Made by a program: the position numbers and the translations under genes
Source of the DNA: Primula veris
Taxonomy: Eukaryota; Streptophyta; Magnoliopsida; Ericales; Primulaceae
Assembly: GCA_963682055.1 (NCBI GenBank)
Contig: OY821750.1
Span: forward strand, 9,302,501 to 9,366,500
Length of the DNA stretch: 64,000 nucleotides
Direction of reading: 5' to 3'
Notes under the pieces: model-generated
The model's database searches: none
Seen by the model: the letters and a program-made list of their open reading frames with translations, nothing else
What the model was told of the DNA's origin: nothing
Shown here: positions 25,168 to 37,500 of the stretch, one piece after another
Layout: each line of letters begins with the position of its first letter
Numbering within the stretch: position 1 is the first letter of the stretch

Positions 25168-25924
25168 GGATGCATGCGTTCCAATAAAAAACTTTTATGG
25201 CAGCATAAAATATATCTACATAGGCCATTGGATGAGATCAACATTTACATTGGAAGTGTTAGGACGATGACATCATATAGATTTGGTGTCCCAAAATCAA
25301 TATTTTTCCTAAAGGTATGGACTATTTTAAAAATATTGACATGAATCGGAGCAAGCTCATCAGCGACTCTAACAAAATTTTCAAATCTAACAATTTTTAC
25401 ATGTTTTAAGAAACCGTTTACATTTAAATAAATTTTTAGCTTATTTATCAATTTGTTTATCATAATTATACAACATTTCTTTTATTTGTTTATTATTCAT
25501 AACAATTTATCAACCACAAAATTATAAACACCAATTATAGTTTTATATTATTTTATCCCTTCATAATTATTTTGTACTTTTCAAGACCACCTACTTTGAA
25601 AGAAAATGTTATAGTAATAGGAATTAGGAATGGGAAAATTTTAGTTCTTTGTAAATAAGATGAGTTTTGGTAAAACTTAATCCTAACAAATGTTAAGGGC
25701 TACTGATTCAACCTTTTTTTCCCTTGAAACCCCTAGTATGTATATACGGCAAGTATATACATGCTTTCCTTATAGTATTATAATAGTATTTATATTATTA
25801 AAATATTATCGATTTGTTCTTCTCTTTCATTGAATCTTTTAATAGAATAAAAATAGTAATATTTAATTGTGATAGGGAAAATGATAGAAAAACTGAAATT
25901 TTATAAAAAAAATATAAATAGTTA
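25168..25924. other. AT-rich intergenic sequence
   Basis: No gene, RNA gene or clear repeat recognised. The minus-strand frame at 25245-25463 has no recognised homology. Confidence 0.4.
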
Positions 25925-26570
25925 AGTTTAGGGTATCGACTTGTACCAACCGACAGCTTTTCGAGACAAACCAATCAAGTCGATACCAAAAGTTTGATAT
26001 ACATTACGGTACGATACAACCGAACCGATCTTTGAAAGTCGGTTCGGTTTCGGTATTCGTTTGGTGAGTTCGGTATGGTACCGATTCAAACCAAAATATT
26101 AAAATATACTATATAGATAAATAAACTAAAAGACTTATATACACTTAATTATTAACATTGTTATAATATATTTATATTACTTTTTCTAGTGAATACTTAT
26201 AACATTTTCTTTTATTTATAAACTTTACTAGAAATGTCTAGTAGTGTTTACTCTTTTATTAAAAAAAACAAGAAATGTAACAATAATATAAATAAATAAA
26301 TTTTTTTAATCTATTAATTTTAAAACATTATGCTATGTTTTTTCTTAATACGGCACCATTTTTCTTTCACTACTTGTAAATTCTAAAATTTGATATAAAA
26401 ACGAAACCGAACCGAACCAACCGAATAATTTGGTATACCAAAAGTTCGGTATACCGAATTTTTTGGTTCGGTAATGGTATAAAAATTATCAAACCAAACT
26501 AGTTTGGTATGATATCGGTATGTAGTCAAAAAATTCGGTATCGAACCGATACCACACCCAGTTGAGTTAG
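25925..26570. repeat. Repeat with opposing 'cggttcggt'-type arms
   Basis: The left arm (about 25925-26100) and right arm (about 26395-26565) are both rich in ggttcggt/accgaacc motifs and their variants in both orientations. They flank ~290 bases of very AT-rich DNA. This texture is common in short plant DNA elements of fold-back type. Exact ends and superfamily are not determined. Confidence 0.45.
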
Positions 26571-27130
26571 TATTTAAAAGTAACATTTTTACATTAAATG
26601 TAAGTAAAATTGTTCGAAACGTGATGCGATGTAGCATGCTATTTAACATGCTAACATTGTGCATATTTTGATATTAAATATGTTGTTGGGTACTTTCTTT
26701 TGGTAATTATATTGATACGTACTTTAGTAAATTTATCTTATGGAAATCATTCAACAACTACTCACAATATGCTACGGTTGACAATACTTGATGGCCAAAG
26801 GAAAAACAATTATGTAAATTTTTGTGATTAGTGTGGCAATTATCTAAACAATTATGTAAAAACAATTACTGAAAGGAAAAATTAACAAAACATATCACTT
26901 TTACAACTAAATTAATAAAAACATACCCTAAACTTTTTAACTATCAAAAACATACTTTGATGATGTCATCATATTATTCTAATTTCATGTAACACTCTTT
27001 CATGTTTATACATAGAACCTCATATTTCTCTCTCCTCTCTCCCTCTTTCTCCTCTCCGGCAACGGTCGTTGCCTCTCCGACGACGGCTCATTGTCATAGT
27101 TTCTCTCTCTATTTCTCACATCATATCGGT

Positions 27131-27200
27131 ATATATATATATATATACAAATATCGACACACATATTGATACATATACATACATACATAACACACATATA
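27131..27200. repeat. TA/CATA microsatellite
   Basis: A run of ta dinucleotides at about 27131-27147, followed by acatacata-like repeats to ~27200. Confidence 0.7.
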
Positions 27201-27265
27201 GATACAAATAAATAGAATCATCAAACTTTCCTCCGCCTCCATATCCCACCAAAAAAGTAAAAATA

Positions 27266-28075
27266 GAAGTTTATACCATTATTTCAAAAGTTCATACCCC
27301 AATTTACAGAATTCATACCAATTTATAGAATTCATACCCATTTTCAAGGCCATACCATAATTTGTAGATGTCATATCCTAATTCGGAAAGTTCATATCAT
27401 TATTTCGAAAGTTCATACCCCAATTTTCACATGTTCACATGGGGCCACATGTTCGCGATGCCATCAGAAGGACATAGCAATAAAACTTGCAATGAGACAC
27501 TTTCTTAGTGTTTGTGTTTTGCAGTTAATTAGGGTATGAAGTTTTAAAATTAAGTTATGAAGTTTTATAATTAGAATATGAACTCTATGAATTAGTAGTA
27601 TATGGTTGTTTACACATGGCAGTTAATTAGGGCATGGAGTTTTAAAATTAGGGTATGAAGTTTTAAAATTAGGGTATGAAGTTTTAAAATTAGGGTATGA
27701 AGTTTTATAATTAGGGTATGAAGTTTTAAAATTAAGGTATGAAATTTTAAAATCAGAGTATAAAGTTTTAAAATTATGGTATGAAGTTTTATAATTAGGG
27801 TATGAAGTTTTAAAATTATGATATGAACTTTTATAATTAGTGTATAAACTTAAAAAATTAGGATATGAATTGCACAAAATAATGATATGAAATTTTATAT
27901 ATAAATTTTTCATACCCTTATTCCAAAAGTTTATACATTTATTCTAAAAGTTCATACCCTAATTCGTAAAGTTCATACCCCAATTTACAAATTCATATAC
28001 TTATTTACAAAATTTATATCTATAATTTTCAACTGCATACACTTAATTCAATAAGTCAATACACTTATTTTTCAA
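27266..28075. repeat. 21-bp minisatellite arrays in opposed orientations
   Basis: The central array (about 27530-27900) is made of a 21-base unit, gggtatgaagttttaaaatta, in more than ten variants. It is flanked on the left (27266-27430) and right (27905-28075) by units in the reverse orientation (agttcatacccyaattt). Because 21 is a multiple of three, the minus strand stays open for ~96 codons with a seven-residue repeat (NFKTSYP); this is a by-product of the array and not evidence of a gene. Confidence 0.8.
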
Positions 28076-28589
28076 GTGTATACACTAGTTAACAAATCCA
28101 ACTCTTACCCGTCCTCCGATCTCGAACTTTCACATCGTCGTCGTGCGCCTCTCATTCGACGACCGCATCGCCATCGTCATCGACCTCGAGTTTTTAAACT
28201 CGCTCTACACCCTCGCCGCCCACTCCGACGGATATCTCCGTCTCTATCTCTACCGAAAAGAGAGATCGGAGAGAGAGAGAAGGAGAATGAGAGAAATATC
28301 GAAAAAAGAGAAAGATGATAAGAGAGATCGGAAAGAAAGAGGAAAGAGGAGAGATGGGAGAGCGAAAGAAGGAGGAGAAGATAGATCGGAGAGTGAACGA
28401 GATGAGGAGAGAGAGGAGGAGAGAGAGGGTAAATATTACAGATTTTTATTATTATTAATTGAAAATATGTTTTTGATAATTTAATTTTTGATGATATGTT
28501 TTTGTTAATATAATAGGTGTAGGATATGTTTATATTAATTGACCCCTATTACAAATGTTACATTTGTCTTTTCAGTGGCAATTATAAAC

Positions 28590-29940
28590 TTTGCCAAAAA
28601 AATATTTATGTGGTTGCCAAAATACCATATATATAAATTATTATAAAAAATATTAATAAAAAAAATTATTTTCGAAATTGTGGGGTTGCCGTGGCAACCC
28701 CTACTCACATACATGTCCCACCCATGATTTTTTTGTTCACAGACATAATATTTTCAGAACACTATTTCCCGTCAATACAGTGCGTATTCTGAATAAATGG
28801 TTGGACAAATGTATAAAAAAAAAATACACGATTTAGAAAAAAAAAACATCTCAAATATTGGACATATGATCAATTTTTATGACCAAAAGCACATGAACAT
28901 TTCATTTGGTTCAAAACAGTGTCCTACTATTTTTCACGCATATAATGCTTTTGTAAATTGGGTTTGATAGATCTGTATAAAATAAACTACCTAAAAAACA
29001 CACGATTGTACATCTGAATTAATTTCCATGGCATTTCACCTTTCAAAATGTACTGAAATGTCACGTTTTATAATCCAATCATTTGATTTCGGACTGAAGT
29101 GACACATTTAACTATAAAAAAACTTCTAAAATTCGAATACTTTGTAAAATGCTCACTGGAACCCAATTCCCCCTTTTTTTTTTCTTTTTTTTTAAACCAT
29201 TGGAACCCAATTTCCCCTTGATAAAATCTCATAATATCCATCTATGTGAGCTAATATAAAGGGGAAACATAGGACAAATTTGGGACCACCCCCGGACACC
29301 CAAGTCGAGCCTTGATTTTACGAGTTTTGTACTTTAACAATAAATAATTATAACTTGTAATTAATTTGCATTTTAATAATAGTTTCACATAAACACAATT
29401 GTAATTTTGTAACTCCATTTAAAAAAAAAATCACAATTTGGCTCCCTCTAGTGATTTGTGAAGCACCTTGAAGATACTATAATGAAGACCAATAGTACTA
29501 TAGAACCACCTACAATACATATATTTTAATAGGAGAACATTTAATTATAAGTACAGATATATGTGTTCATAATTTTCAGTCTCTAAATTATATATATTAT
29601 CCACATATATCTAATATTTAAATTGCGGAAATTTATATTTTTACTCAACCCTCAACCTTGTTCGGAGATTTGATATAAACCTAAAAAGAGTTACACCCAC
29701 TCTTTTTTAATTTTCATTTTATTCTGTTGAAGATTTAAGCAAATTAAAGTTTAGTTCAAGCTCTCAAAAAATTAAAGTTGGACGTATAACAAGAAATTAA
29801 AGTTCAAGCTCTCTTTTGTATGGTTTATTTAATGTTTTTAATTTGTTTGTGGTAAATGTTAGTAAAGACGAATATAAAGATTATATAAATAAAACAATAT
29901 ATATATATTCTTGTTTAAGTAAATTATAAAATTTCTAAAA
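28590..29940. repeat. 1.35-kb direct duplication, copy 1
   Basis: Follows 62645-64000 almost base for base in the same orientation, from the ttgccaaaaaaatatttatg region to the aataaaacaatatata tail. Copy 1 has an extra ~40 bases near 29170-29210 (a T-rich run and a repeated ggaacccaatt), and lacks ~70 bases that copy 2 has near 63816-63870. A near-perfect 9-bp stem palindrome (ggggttgccgtggcaacccc) is at 28682-28701. No coding capacity recognised; type of repeat unknown. Confidence 0.8.
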
Positions 29941-30197
29941 TTTAGTTTAACATATATTTGTATGATATTAATTTATTACTATAAACAAAAGATATGGAGA
30001 AGTAATTAATTTGAAAAATTGGAACTTATCTTAAAAAAAACCCGCCCCTTTCTAATTAGAATTTATTTACCTTTATGATTTCTTTCTTTTGCGTTGCTGG
30101 ATATTATTGGCGTAAACACACTATTATTGATTCGTCGGAGGCGGCCTATTGATGTATCCCTGTATGCATCAAAATCAACACTCATTTAGTAAATTTA

Positions 30198-30707
30198 AAG
30201 TTTTTTTCACTTTTGTATACTATACTATTGAGTTGTTACGATTTTGTACAATATACTACCAAATTATTTAATCAGTACACCATACAACCAAATTATTTAA
30301 TCAGTACACTATAATATCATTTTTCGGTGATTTTGTACACTTTCGTCACATAAGTTCCGTCCAATAGGCTGTCACATCTTACACCCATATTTTTTATTCC
30401 ATAATATCAGTTGCATATCTTGATCCATGTAGGCTACTGACCTCAAAGTTATCATTTCTCATTTCATATCATTGAGTAATTATGTACAAAGCCGTTAAAA
30501 TTTTCAATTTTAGCTTGAAATTTAGGACAAATAATGAAGTCTTTTCTTATCAAAGATTCTTATTGGACGAAATTTTTAGTTTATTGGATGGAAGTGTATA
30601 AAATCACTTAAAAGTGGTAAAAGAGTGTTATAATTAAATAATATGATAGTATAGCGTACACAATCACAAAAAATTAATAGTATAATGTACAAAAGTGCAA
30701 AAAACCC
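30198..30707. mobile_element. Mutator-like MITE with 9-bp target duplication
   Basis: 510 bases bounded by identical 9-mers gtaaattta at 30189-30197 and 30708-30716. The left end reads aagtttttttcacttttgta and the complemented right end reads gggttttttgcacttttgta; the similarity continues inward through tatactatt-type sequence for well over 50 bases. A 9-bp duplication plus long inverted ends points to the Mutator superfamily. No coding capacity. Confidence 0.75.
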
Positions 30708-31002
30708 GTAAATTTATATCTAAAATTAAAAGGGGACCATTCGACCATCTCGATGAATCAATACTCCACAATATGACTTGAACATAATATGTAATTAATA
30801 TGTCACAAAGTTCACTGCACCATCGCAAAGAAACATAATATGTAATTAAACAGGTGTCAGTTCTTACTAAAAAAAATGTTTGTGAGTATTAGAGTTTTGC
30901 TAGTTATTATTCTTTGTTTGGAAACAAAATAAGAAATGACCTACATTGATCATTATTGAGTTTTTTGATGAGTTTTTGGTGTGGATACATGTACTAATTC
31001 AA

Positions 31003-31343
31003 GGGGAAAATTATTGTTTTGTATCTTACAACGTGACTTTTACGAATTTAGTACCTAACCTATAAATTTAATTAATTTGGGTCCGACCCTATCAAATTTC
31101 ATCTAACTAGGGGACTGGCGTTTGACAAAACAACAAAATTGTAGTCATGTTCTCTCACTTATCACATTGTAAGTGCAATTGCTTAACTATCCATCAAAAA
31201 TAGATCTCCAAATATAAGATACAATGAGTGTAATTTTGTCGATTTATGTTGTCGGACACTTAATTGGACTAAATTGGTAAATATAAAGCATGGGTACTAT
31301 ATTAGTAAAAGTCAAAATATGGAGTACTATACAACTTTTTCCC
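31003..31343. mobile_element. Second Mutator-like MITE with 9-bp target duplication
   Basis: 341 bases bounded by ctaattcaa at 30994-31002 and 31344-31352. The left end starts ggggaaaattattgttttgt and the complemented right end starts gggaaaaagttgtatagt; inverted similarity continues past gacttttacgaatttagtac for ~90 bases. No coding capacity. It is a different family from the neighbour at 30198. Confidence 0.75.
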
Positions 31344-31571
31344 CTAATTCAACTAGATGAGTATGAATTAATATATAATCACATAAATATCATTTAGTTT
31401 AGACATAAAAGATAAGAAATTTATGTATATTGATTGTTCATCTTGTCTCTTTAGGCAAGTAATTTAGATGTAATTGACCAAAAATTAATGTTTGGTCCAA
31501 TGAAAATATTTCCAACTTCGTGCTTAAGTAAAAAAACTTTTACTTGCGACGTAACCGGTATTAGAAAACAT

Positions 31572-31579
31572 TATAAATA
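31572..31579 (+). promoter_or_regulatory. TATA box ahead of the hairpin locus
   Basis: tataaata in the context cattataaatacccc, a strong match to plant TATA boxes. It is ~205 bases upstream of the hairpin at 31778, which would put a transcription start near 31605. Confidence 0.35.
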
Positions 31580-31777
31580 CCCCGTAGAGATGTCTCTTGA
31601 GACGAATATTCACAATACATTACTTTGTATACTCCTAATTTATTGATAACCATGTAGTCATTATACTAGACAAAGCATAGGTCGCCAAAAGACAAAGATG
31701 GAGAATGTCAAATTAATCCAACCTCCATATTACCTTCTTTAAGCATAGGAACGATCATTCTAAGAAAGCAGTTAAAC

Positions 31778-31930
31778 TGTCGATCATGACCAAGGTGAGA
31801 TTGCAATCACAGTCTACTTTCCGTCCTCCGGGTTCTCCGGGTGGGAAAGTAAGATGTCGGCAACATTTATATCTTAACTTGTGTTTCTAAGACTGTGAAT
31901 GCAATCTCGGCCTTCGTCATGACCAGAGAC
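31778..31930 (+). ncRNA. Candidate MIRNA-type foldback
   Basis: The arm at 31778-31815 is nearly complementary to the arm at 31890-31930. Aligning the 5' arm with the reverse complement of the 3' arm gives TCATGAC, one mismatch, AAGG, a one-base bulge, a G-U pair, GAGATTGCA, one mismatch, then TCACAGTCT. Only two mismatches and one bulge over more than 30 bases is the geometry expected of a plant miRNA precursor. The 74-base loop contains a smaller hairpin (tactttcc with ggaaagta). Neither arm matches a conserved plant miRNA that I know. Strand is chosen from the upstream TATA box. A fold-back repeat or young inverted duplication is the alternative. Confidence 0.4.
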
Positions 31931-31935
31931 AGAAT

Positions 31936-32690
31936 CTAACACATTTATTAACCATCTGATCACAGTAAGTTTCTTATAACCCAATATTTAGAAAAAAATT
32001 AAAAAAATTGGTGTCTATCGATCTGACAACAACAAACCTCAAGGGATGTTGTGATTCACACCAAGACCGCCTTTTTATATATATTCCGTGATATGTGATT
32101 GATCAATTCATGGTCAACATAAGAATGTAAATAGTTTTAGCGTAAATCATGACGTCAAACAATATTTGAAATACATTAGTCTTAGATAGATAATATTAAT
32201 AAAGTAGTATATAAATAGGTTAAACAAATGAGCCCTAAAGTCAATAGCAACATATATTCTTACCAATGTTTTAAAAGCCGTAAGATGTACTTTAGGCAAA
32301 ATTGGCTGTCTAACGCTTAATTTCCGTTTAATCCGCTTAATTTAACATAATCTTTTAGACTTGTAGGTTCCGTCTAATTTACGTCTACCTGCAACATTTA
32401 GAACATTGCCTGGCTTATGAATAACGAGAGTTATGTCCTTGTTCAGAATAGTGGATTTTTTTTGAAAATTTGTTCAGGATAGTGGGTTGCTTAGTAGAGA
32501 GGCAGAATGCCCAATAGCGCACTATTTTCCAACTTATTGTACACAATGACACTTTTTAAAATATGAGTTTCATATAAAGTCACTACTTATTAATATTCAC
32601 TCTATTTACAAAAACGCATTTATTCAACATAAAACACTTACCTTCTCTCTCTAAAAAATTAAAATTATGGAAAATATATTAAACATTCAA
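31936..32690. other. Intergenic sequence, nothing recognised
   Basis: AT-rich, without long open frames or clear repeats. The stretch near 32264-32350 (gttttaaaagccgtaag) resembles common plant intergenic repeat DNA, but I cannot name it. Confidence 0.35.
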
Positions 32691-32695
32691 AATAA

Positions 32696-33600
32696 TTAAC
32701 AAAAAAAAAAATAGAAAAATTAATAAAAATAAAAATGAAAATAAAAATAAAAATAAAAATTCGAAAAAATATTAAAAATTCACAAAAATATGAAAATTTT
32801 CAAAAAAATAATGAAAAATTACAAAAAAAAACTCAAAAAAAAAAACCAATAAAATAAATAAAAAAAACATAATCTTCAAAGTGCATAATAAGTGCATAGG
32901 GGTCGATAAAAGTGCATAAGAGTCGACAAAAATACATAATAAATACATAAAAGTGCATAAGGGTCGATAATTGCACAAAATTGTACAAAACGTGCATAAA
33001 GAGTGCATACAGGTCAATAAAAACTGCATAAAATATGTATATGAGTGCATAAATACTACATAAAAAAGTGTTTACAAGTCAATAAAAAGTACATAACAAA
33101 TGCATACGGATCAATAAAAAATGCATAAAAATACATACAAGTCAATAAAAGTGCATAAAATGAGCATCATACGAGTCAATAGAAAGTGCATACGGGCCAA
33201 AAAATGGCATAAAAATGCATGAGTCAATAAAAGTGCATAAAATATCAATATAAAGTGCATAAAAAATGTATACAAGTCAACAAACGTGCAAAAAAAGTAT
33301 ATAAAAATGCATATGAGTCCATAAAATTGTATAAAAGGTGTATAAAAAGTGAATAAAAAATGCATATGAATCCATAAAATGTGTATAAAAAGTGAATAAA
33401 AAATGCATAAATGTCACTATAGCGTAGAACAAAGTACATAAAATTTACTAAAGTGCATACTAATTAAAATGCATGATGTTGAGTTTAAAGTGCATAAAAT
33501 TAAATAAAATGCATAATTTTCACTAAAATTGCATAATTTCGAAAAAAAGTACATAATTTAGAAAAAAAAATGCATAATTTAAAAAAAAAAAGTGTATAAT
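32696..33600. repeat. A-rich tract and degenerate 'gtgcataaaa' minisatellite
   Basis: From 32696 to ~32870 the sequence is nearly all A with short aaataaaaat units. From ~32876 to 33600 a degenerate repeat carries gtgcataaaa, often followed by gggtcgataaa or gagtcaataaa, with spacing of ~20-40 bases. Minus-strand frames rich in M, H, F, L, C, T (32772-33439) are translations of this array and not genes. From 33601 to 34440 I see only AT-rich DNA. Confidence 0.7.
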
Positions 33601-34526
33601 TGTTCATAGTTTCAAATTCATCTTTTGTTAACGTATAAGAGCACTCCATTTACTTTGAATATGAGGAGATTGTTCTAAAATTGTACACGCATCAATTTAC
33701 TTATCCATTAAATTAAATTTACATGAACTCAAATATCAATAAAATATAATGGATCAAAATGTTTCCCTATAATTAAAATAATAATTTCTCTTTCTTACTT
33801 TTCTCTTATTCTCTCTAATTTATTTGTATTTTTCACGTATAAATTAATAAAATAACAAAAAAGATGAGTTGTATAGTTTTGATAGAGAAATTGATAAAAA
33901 AAAAGATGATAATTTGTATAAACCAAAACGTTTACTTATAAGTTGTAAAAATGTATTTTTTACTTTAAATACGAGAAAACTTGTAAGTTATTTAACATGG
34001 TTGCTCTAGTAAATTAATTTGGGTTGAAAAAAATTGATAAAAACATATTAAAATATAATAATATTAAGTTATGATAATAAATTTGATAGAAAAACTGGAA
34101 AATGTATAAAGTTAAACTGTTACCTTAAAAATATAAAACTACTGCTAATTATCTTAAATATGAAAAAAAAAAAATATAAGTAAACCAGTACCCGGTCTGG
34201 TTGATCATTACCACAAATGATAATTTAACTATAACATGTGACTGTATAAATCAAGAGCTATTTTTTTATTTTATTTATTTTACTTATGTGGCAATAATTA
34301 ACATAAAAATTCTAACAAATTGAAGTTTTACTAGATGAAATTAAAAGAATTGACAAACTAGTATGCCCATCATTGAAATATCCATATTACACTTCCCCCA
34401 CCTGACCAAATCTGTCAAGTTTTAAACATAGTACTTCAACTACTCACATGTTATATACATCACTGATAGAGATACATACATATATAGATATACATACATA
34501 CATATTCTGTATCTACACCTTCAACA

Positions 34527-37500
34527 ATGTCCACCCTCTCACCCCACTCTCTCTCCTCACTCCCTCTCTCTAAACTATCCAAAACCCACTTCCCAAACAC
34601 CCTCAAAACAACAACCCAACAAAAAATACCCTTTAAAACAACCCAACTAAAAAAACCCATACAAATCTCTCTAACCACAACACCAATCCCAAATCCAACA
34701 CCAACCCTCAAATCTTTATTGAAATCCAAACAAACCCTTTACGGCATTTTCCACCTTTCCTTCTCCTCGACCTTAGCCGAGATATCCGCCTTGTCGGGCT
34801 ATGACTTTGTTGTAGTCGACATGGAGCATGGCCCGGGCAACGTATCGGACGCCCTTCCCATTCTCCGTGCTCTGGCTGCTGCCGACACACCGGCTATCAT
34901 TCGGGTGCCCGAGTGTTCCGCTACGTGGGCAAAGAAGGCGCTGGATCTTGGACCACAGGGGATCATGTTTCCGATGGTGTCGGATAAGAAAGTGGCGAAA
35001 AAGGCGGTTTCTTTTTGTAGGTTTCCGCCTGGTGGGGTCCGTGGGTCCGCTCACACTGTTGTTCGGGCCTCGAATTACGGGATCAATGAAGGGTAATTGT
35101 TTTTTCTTAAGAAATGGATGTTTCGTTGTTTTTGTGGATTTTACAATTTTGTTTTGATCATTTCGTCTTATAAGTGACTTTTAACTATACAAACAACTTT
35201 TAGTAAGCTTTTTTAGTGAGCTTCTTAGTAGATTCTTAGTTTCTATGCTTGTGAGCTCTTTTAACTTCTTTTTTTTTTAAATCGAAAAGCTAGCTTTTTG
35301 AAAGCTAAAAGGGTTTGGAAACCGAACACCCGTAGCTTTTTTCGAGCAAAAAAACTAAGAAAAAAGTAGTTGGTAAACATGCCCTAGCGGCGTGGGATAT
35401 TCTGTGGTGCTTAGCGTACCTAAGTGTTCCACCACTGGGGAGAAGAAGGTGCTGGGTTTGGGACCGCAGAGGATCAGGGGATCATGTTCCCTTTGGTCTC
35501 GGAGAGAAAAGTGGCCAAAAAGGTGGTTTCTTTTTGTCGGTTTCTGTTTGGCAGGATCTGTGGATCCGCTCCCACGGTTGTTTAGATATGTTTTAGGGCT
35601 TTGATTGTTTAGATATGTTGTAGGGCTTTGATTGTTTAGATATGTTTTAGGGCTTTGATTGTTTAGATATGTTTAGATATGAAAATGACCGTCTTTTTAG
35701 GGCTTTGATTGTTTAGATATGTTTTAGGGCTTTGATTTATTACAGTTTAGAAGATTTTAATTAATGTAGAAACCGAGCTAACGTGGAATTTTTATTAGTA
35801 TGCTATGCTATTCGGTTTGGTTGATTTTGATTGTTTTCAATGGTTTCGGATAAGAAAGTGTCGAAAAAGTTGGTTTCTTTTTGTCGGTTTCTGCCTGTTG
35901 GGGTCAGTGGGTCCGCTCACACGGTGGTTGGGGCCCTGAACTATGGGATCAATGAAGGGTATTTGTTTACTTTCTTCAAAATATTGCTTAATATTTTTCT
36001 ATACAAGGTTTTTTTAGGGATGAATTCATTGCAGATTAGAAGCTTTCTATTAGTTTAGAATGATGGAGTTAGATAATAATATTAGAATGAATATGTTTCC
36101 TATGGTTTTGGATTGCAATGAAACTCAAATAGGAAGGACTGGAGAGTGGAGACTACCGGTGGTTTGAGCCTTGAATTACGGGATCAATGAACGGCATTTT
36201 TTACTTTAGCTTTACAAAATTTAACTTCGATTGTTTATGAAAGGTTTTAGAGCTTATGTGAATTTGGTACTATTAAAGGTCTCATGTATGTCGGCTTATG
36301 AGCTTTGCTGCAGGAAATGTTAAGGGATCAATTAAGGGTAATTATTATCATTTTTCTCAAAATAAGTATATTAGAATGTTTATATGAGTTCTTAGGACTT
36401 TGATTCATTGCGATTTAGGAGGTTTCTTTTAGTAAAGAAACCGGGCTTATATGGATTTTTTATTACTATACTACTTACTCTATTTGGTTGATTTTGAATG
36501 TTTTTTGTCTTTTTTGACTGCATCTTTTAAGCTAAAGCTTTAGCGTTTGTGTTTAGGCTGCAGATTTTATAAGCCAAGGCTTTAGTTTGTTTACTTAGGC
36601 TGCAGATTTTAAGCCAAGGCTTTAGTTTTTATATTTTCGCTGCAGATTTTAAGCTGAGGCTTTAGTTGTGTAGTTGTTTGGATAATTTAAAAAACCAAGC
36701 TTTTGTCCTAGATTTTTAATCTCTTTCAAACAAGTCACCTCATTAGCTTAAAGCTGCGGGGAGACAACCTTAAGTACAGCGTTTAGCTTAAAAGGTTTTG
36801 CCATGCCTAGCAGCGCCAGATACTCCAGTGGTGGTGCGGCTGGCGAAGTGTTCTGCCATGTGGGCAAATAAGGCACTGGCTTATCTTTCCTGTGGTTTCA
36901 GATATTAATGAGGCAAAAAGGTGGTAGAATTTTGCCGGTTTCCTCCTGGTGGGATCGGTTGGTCGGCTCATGCGGTGGCACTCCTCAAATTGCGGGATCA
37001 ATGAAGGGTACTATTACTAGATAGCAAATAATGTTAGATTGATTATAGAACTTTTAGGGATTCTTGACAGCTTATAAGCTAAGGTTTAGTGTTGTTCTAT
37101 TTGGTTGGCTGGAGTGGTTTAAAAGTTGAGAAATGCTGATTTTCCTTAATTGTTTGATCAGTCTGAAATAACTTTTAGGTTATTAGCTTAAAAGCTTGCA
37201 GCAAACAAGCCCAAGAATAGTATTTCGAATAGTTTATATAAATTTAGATTTATTTCCGATTGTAGGATCATTGAAGGGTATTATTACTGATAACTAGATT
37301 TGTTTTAAATGTTTTATGGCTTGTTTTTGGCTTGAACCATTTAAGAATTTTTTTGGTTAACTGTTCACTCAGTCTTAAGTAAGTTACTGGGTATGAGCTT
37401 ACAAGCTTGCAGCAAACAAGCTAAGTATAGTTTTTGGAGTGACTTGTTTAAAGTTAGATAAAGTTCATAGTGATTTTTGAACGCTTTAATCTTGATCATA

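Larger units (their letters stand above)
26874..28547. mobile_element. Palindromic element with long imperfect inverted ends
   Basis: The left end (aggaaaaattaacaaaacat) aligns with the complement of the right end (aggggtcaattaatataaac), and the similarity continues inward through repeated aaaacata(t/c)c motifs for ~80 bases. Inside come a CT-rich block at 27025-27120, mirrored by a GA-rich block at 28256-28432, and repeat arrays in opposite orientations. Possible flanking duplications (attactgaa, attacaaat) match at only six of nine bases. It is probably an old Mutator-like or fold-back element. The frames at 28076-28484 are low-complexity (R, E, K) and not convincing genes. Confidence 0.5.

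Noticed and set aside
25245..25463. 72-codon minus-strand frame with plausible composition
   Set aside because: No homology recognised and no promoter or splice context.
27623..27913. 96-codon minus-strand frame with a regular NFKTSYP heptad
   Set aside because: It is the translation of a 21-bp minisatellite whose period is a multiple of three; no gene context.
28143..28484. 113-codon plus-strand frame rich in Arg, Glu and Lys
   Set aside because: The second half is translated from a simple GA-rich tract, the mirror of the CT-rich block at 27025-27120; not a convincing protein.
32772..33439. Overlapping minus-strand frames rich in Met, Cys, Phe and Leu that look membrane-like
   Set aside because: They are translations of the degenerate gtgcataaaa array and change with the repeat frame.
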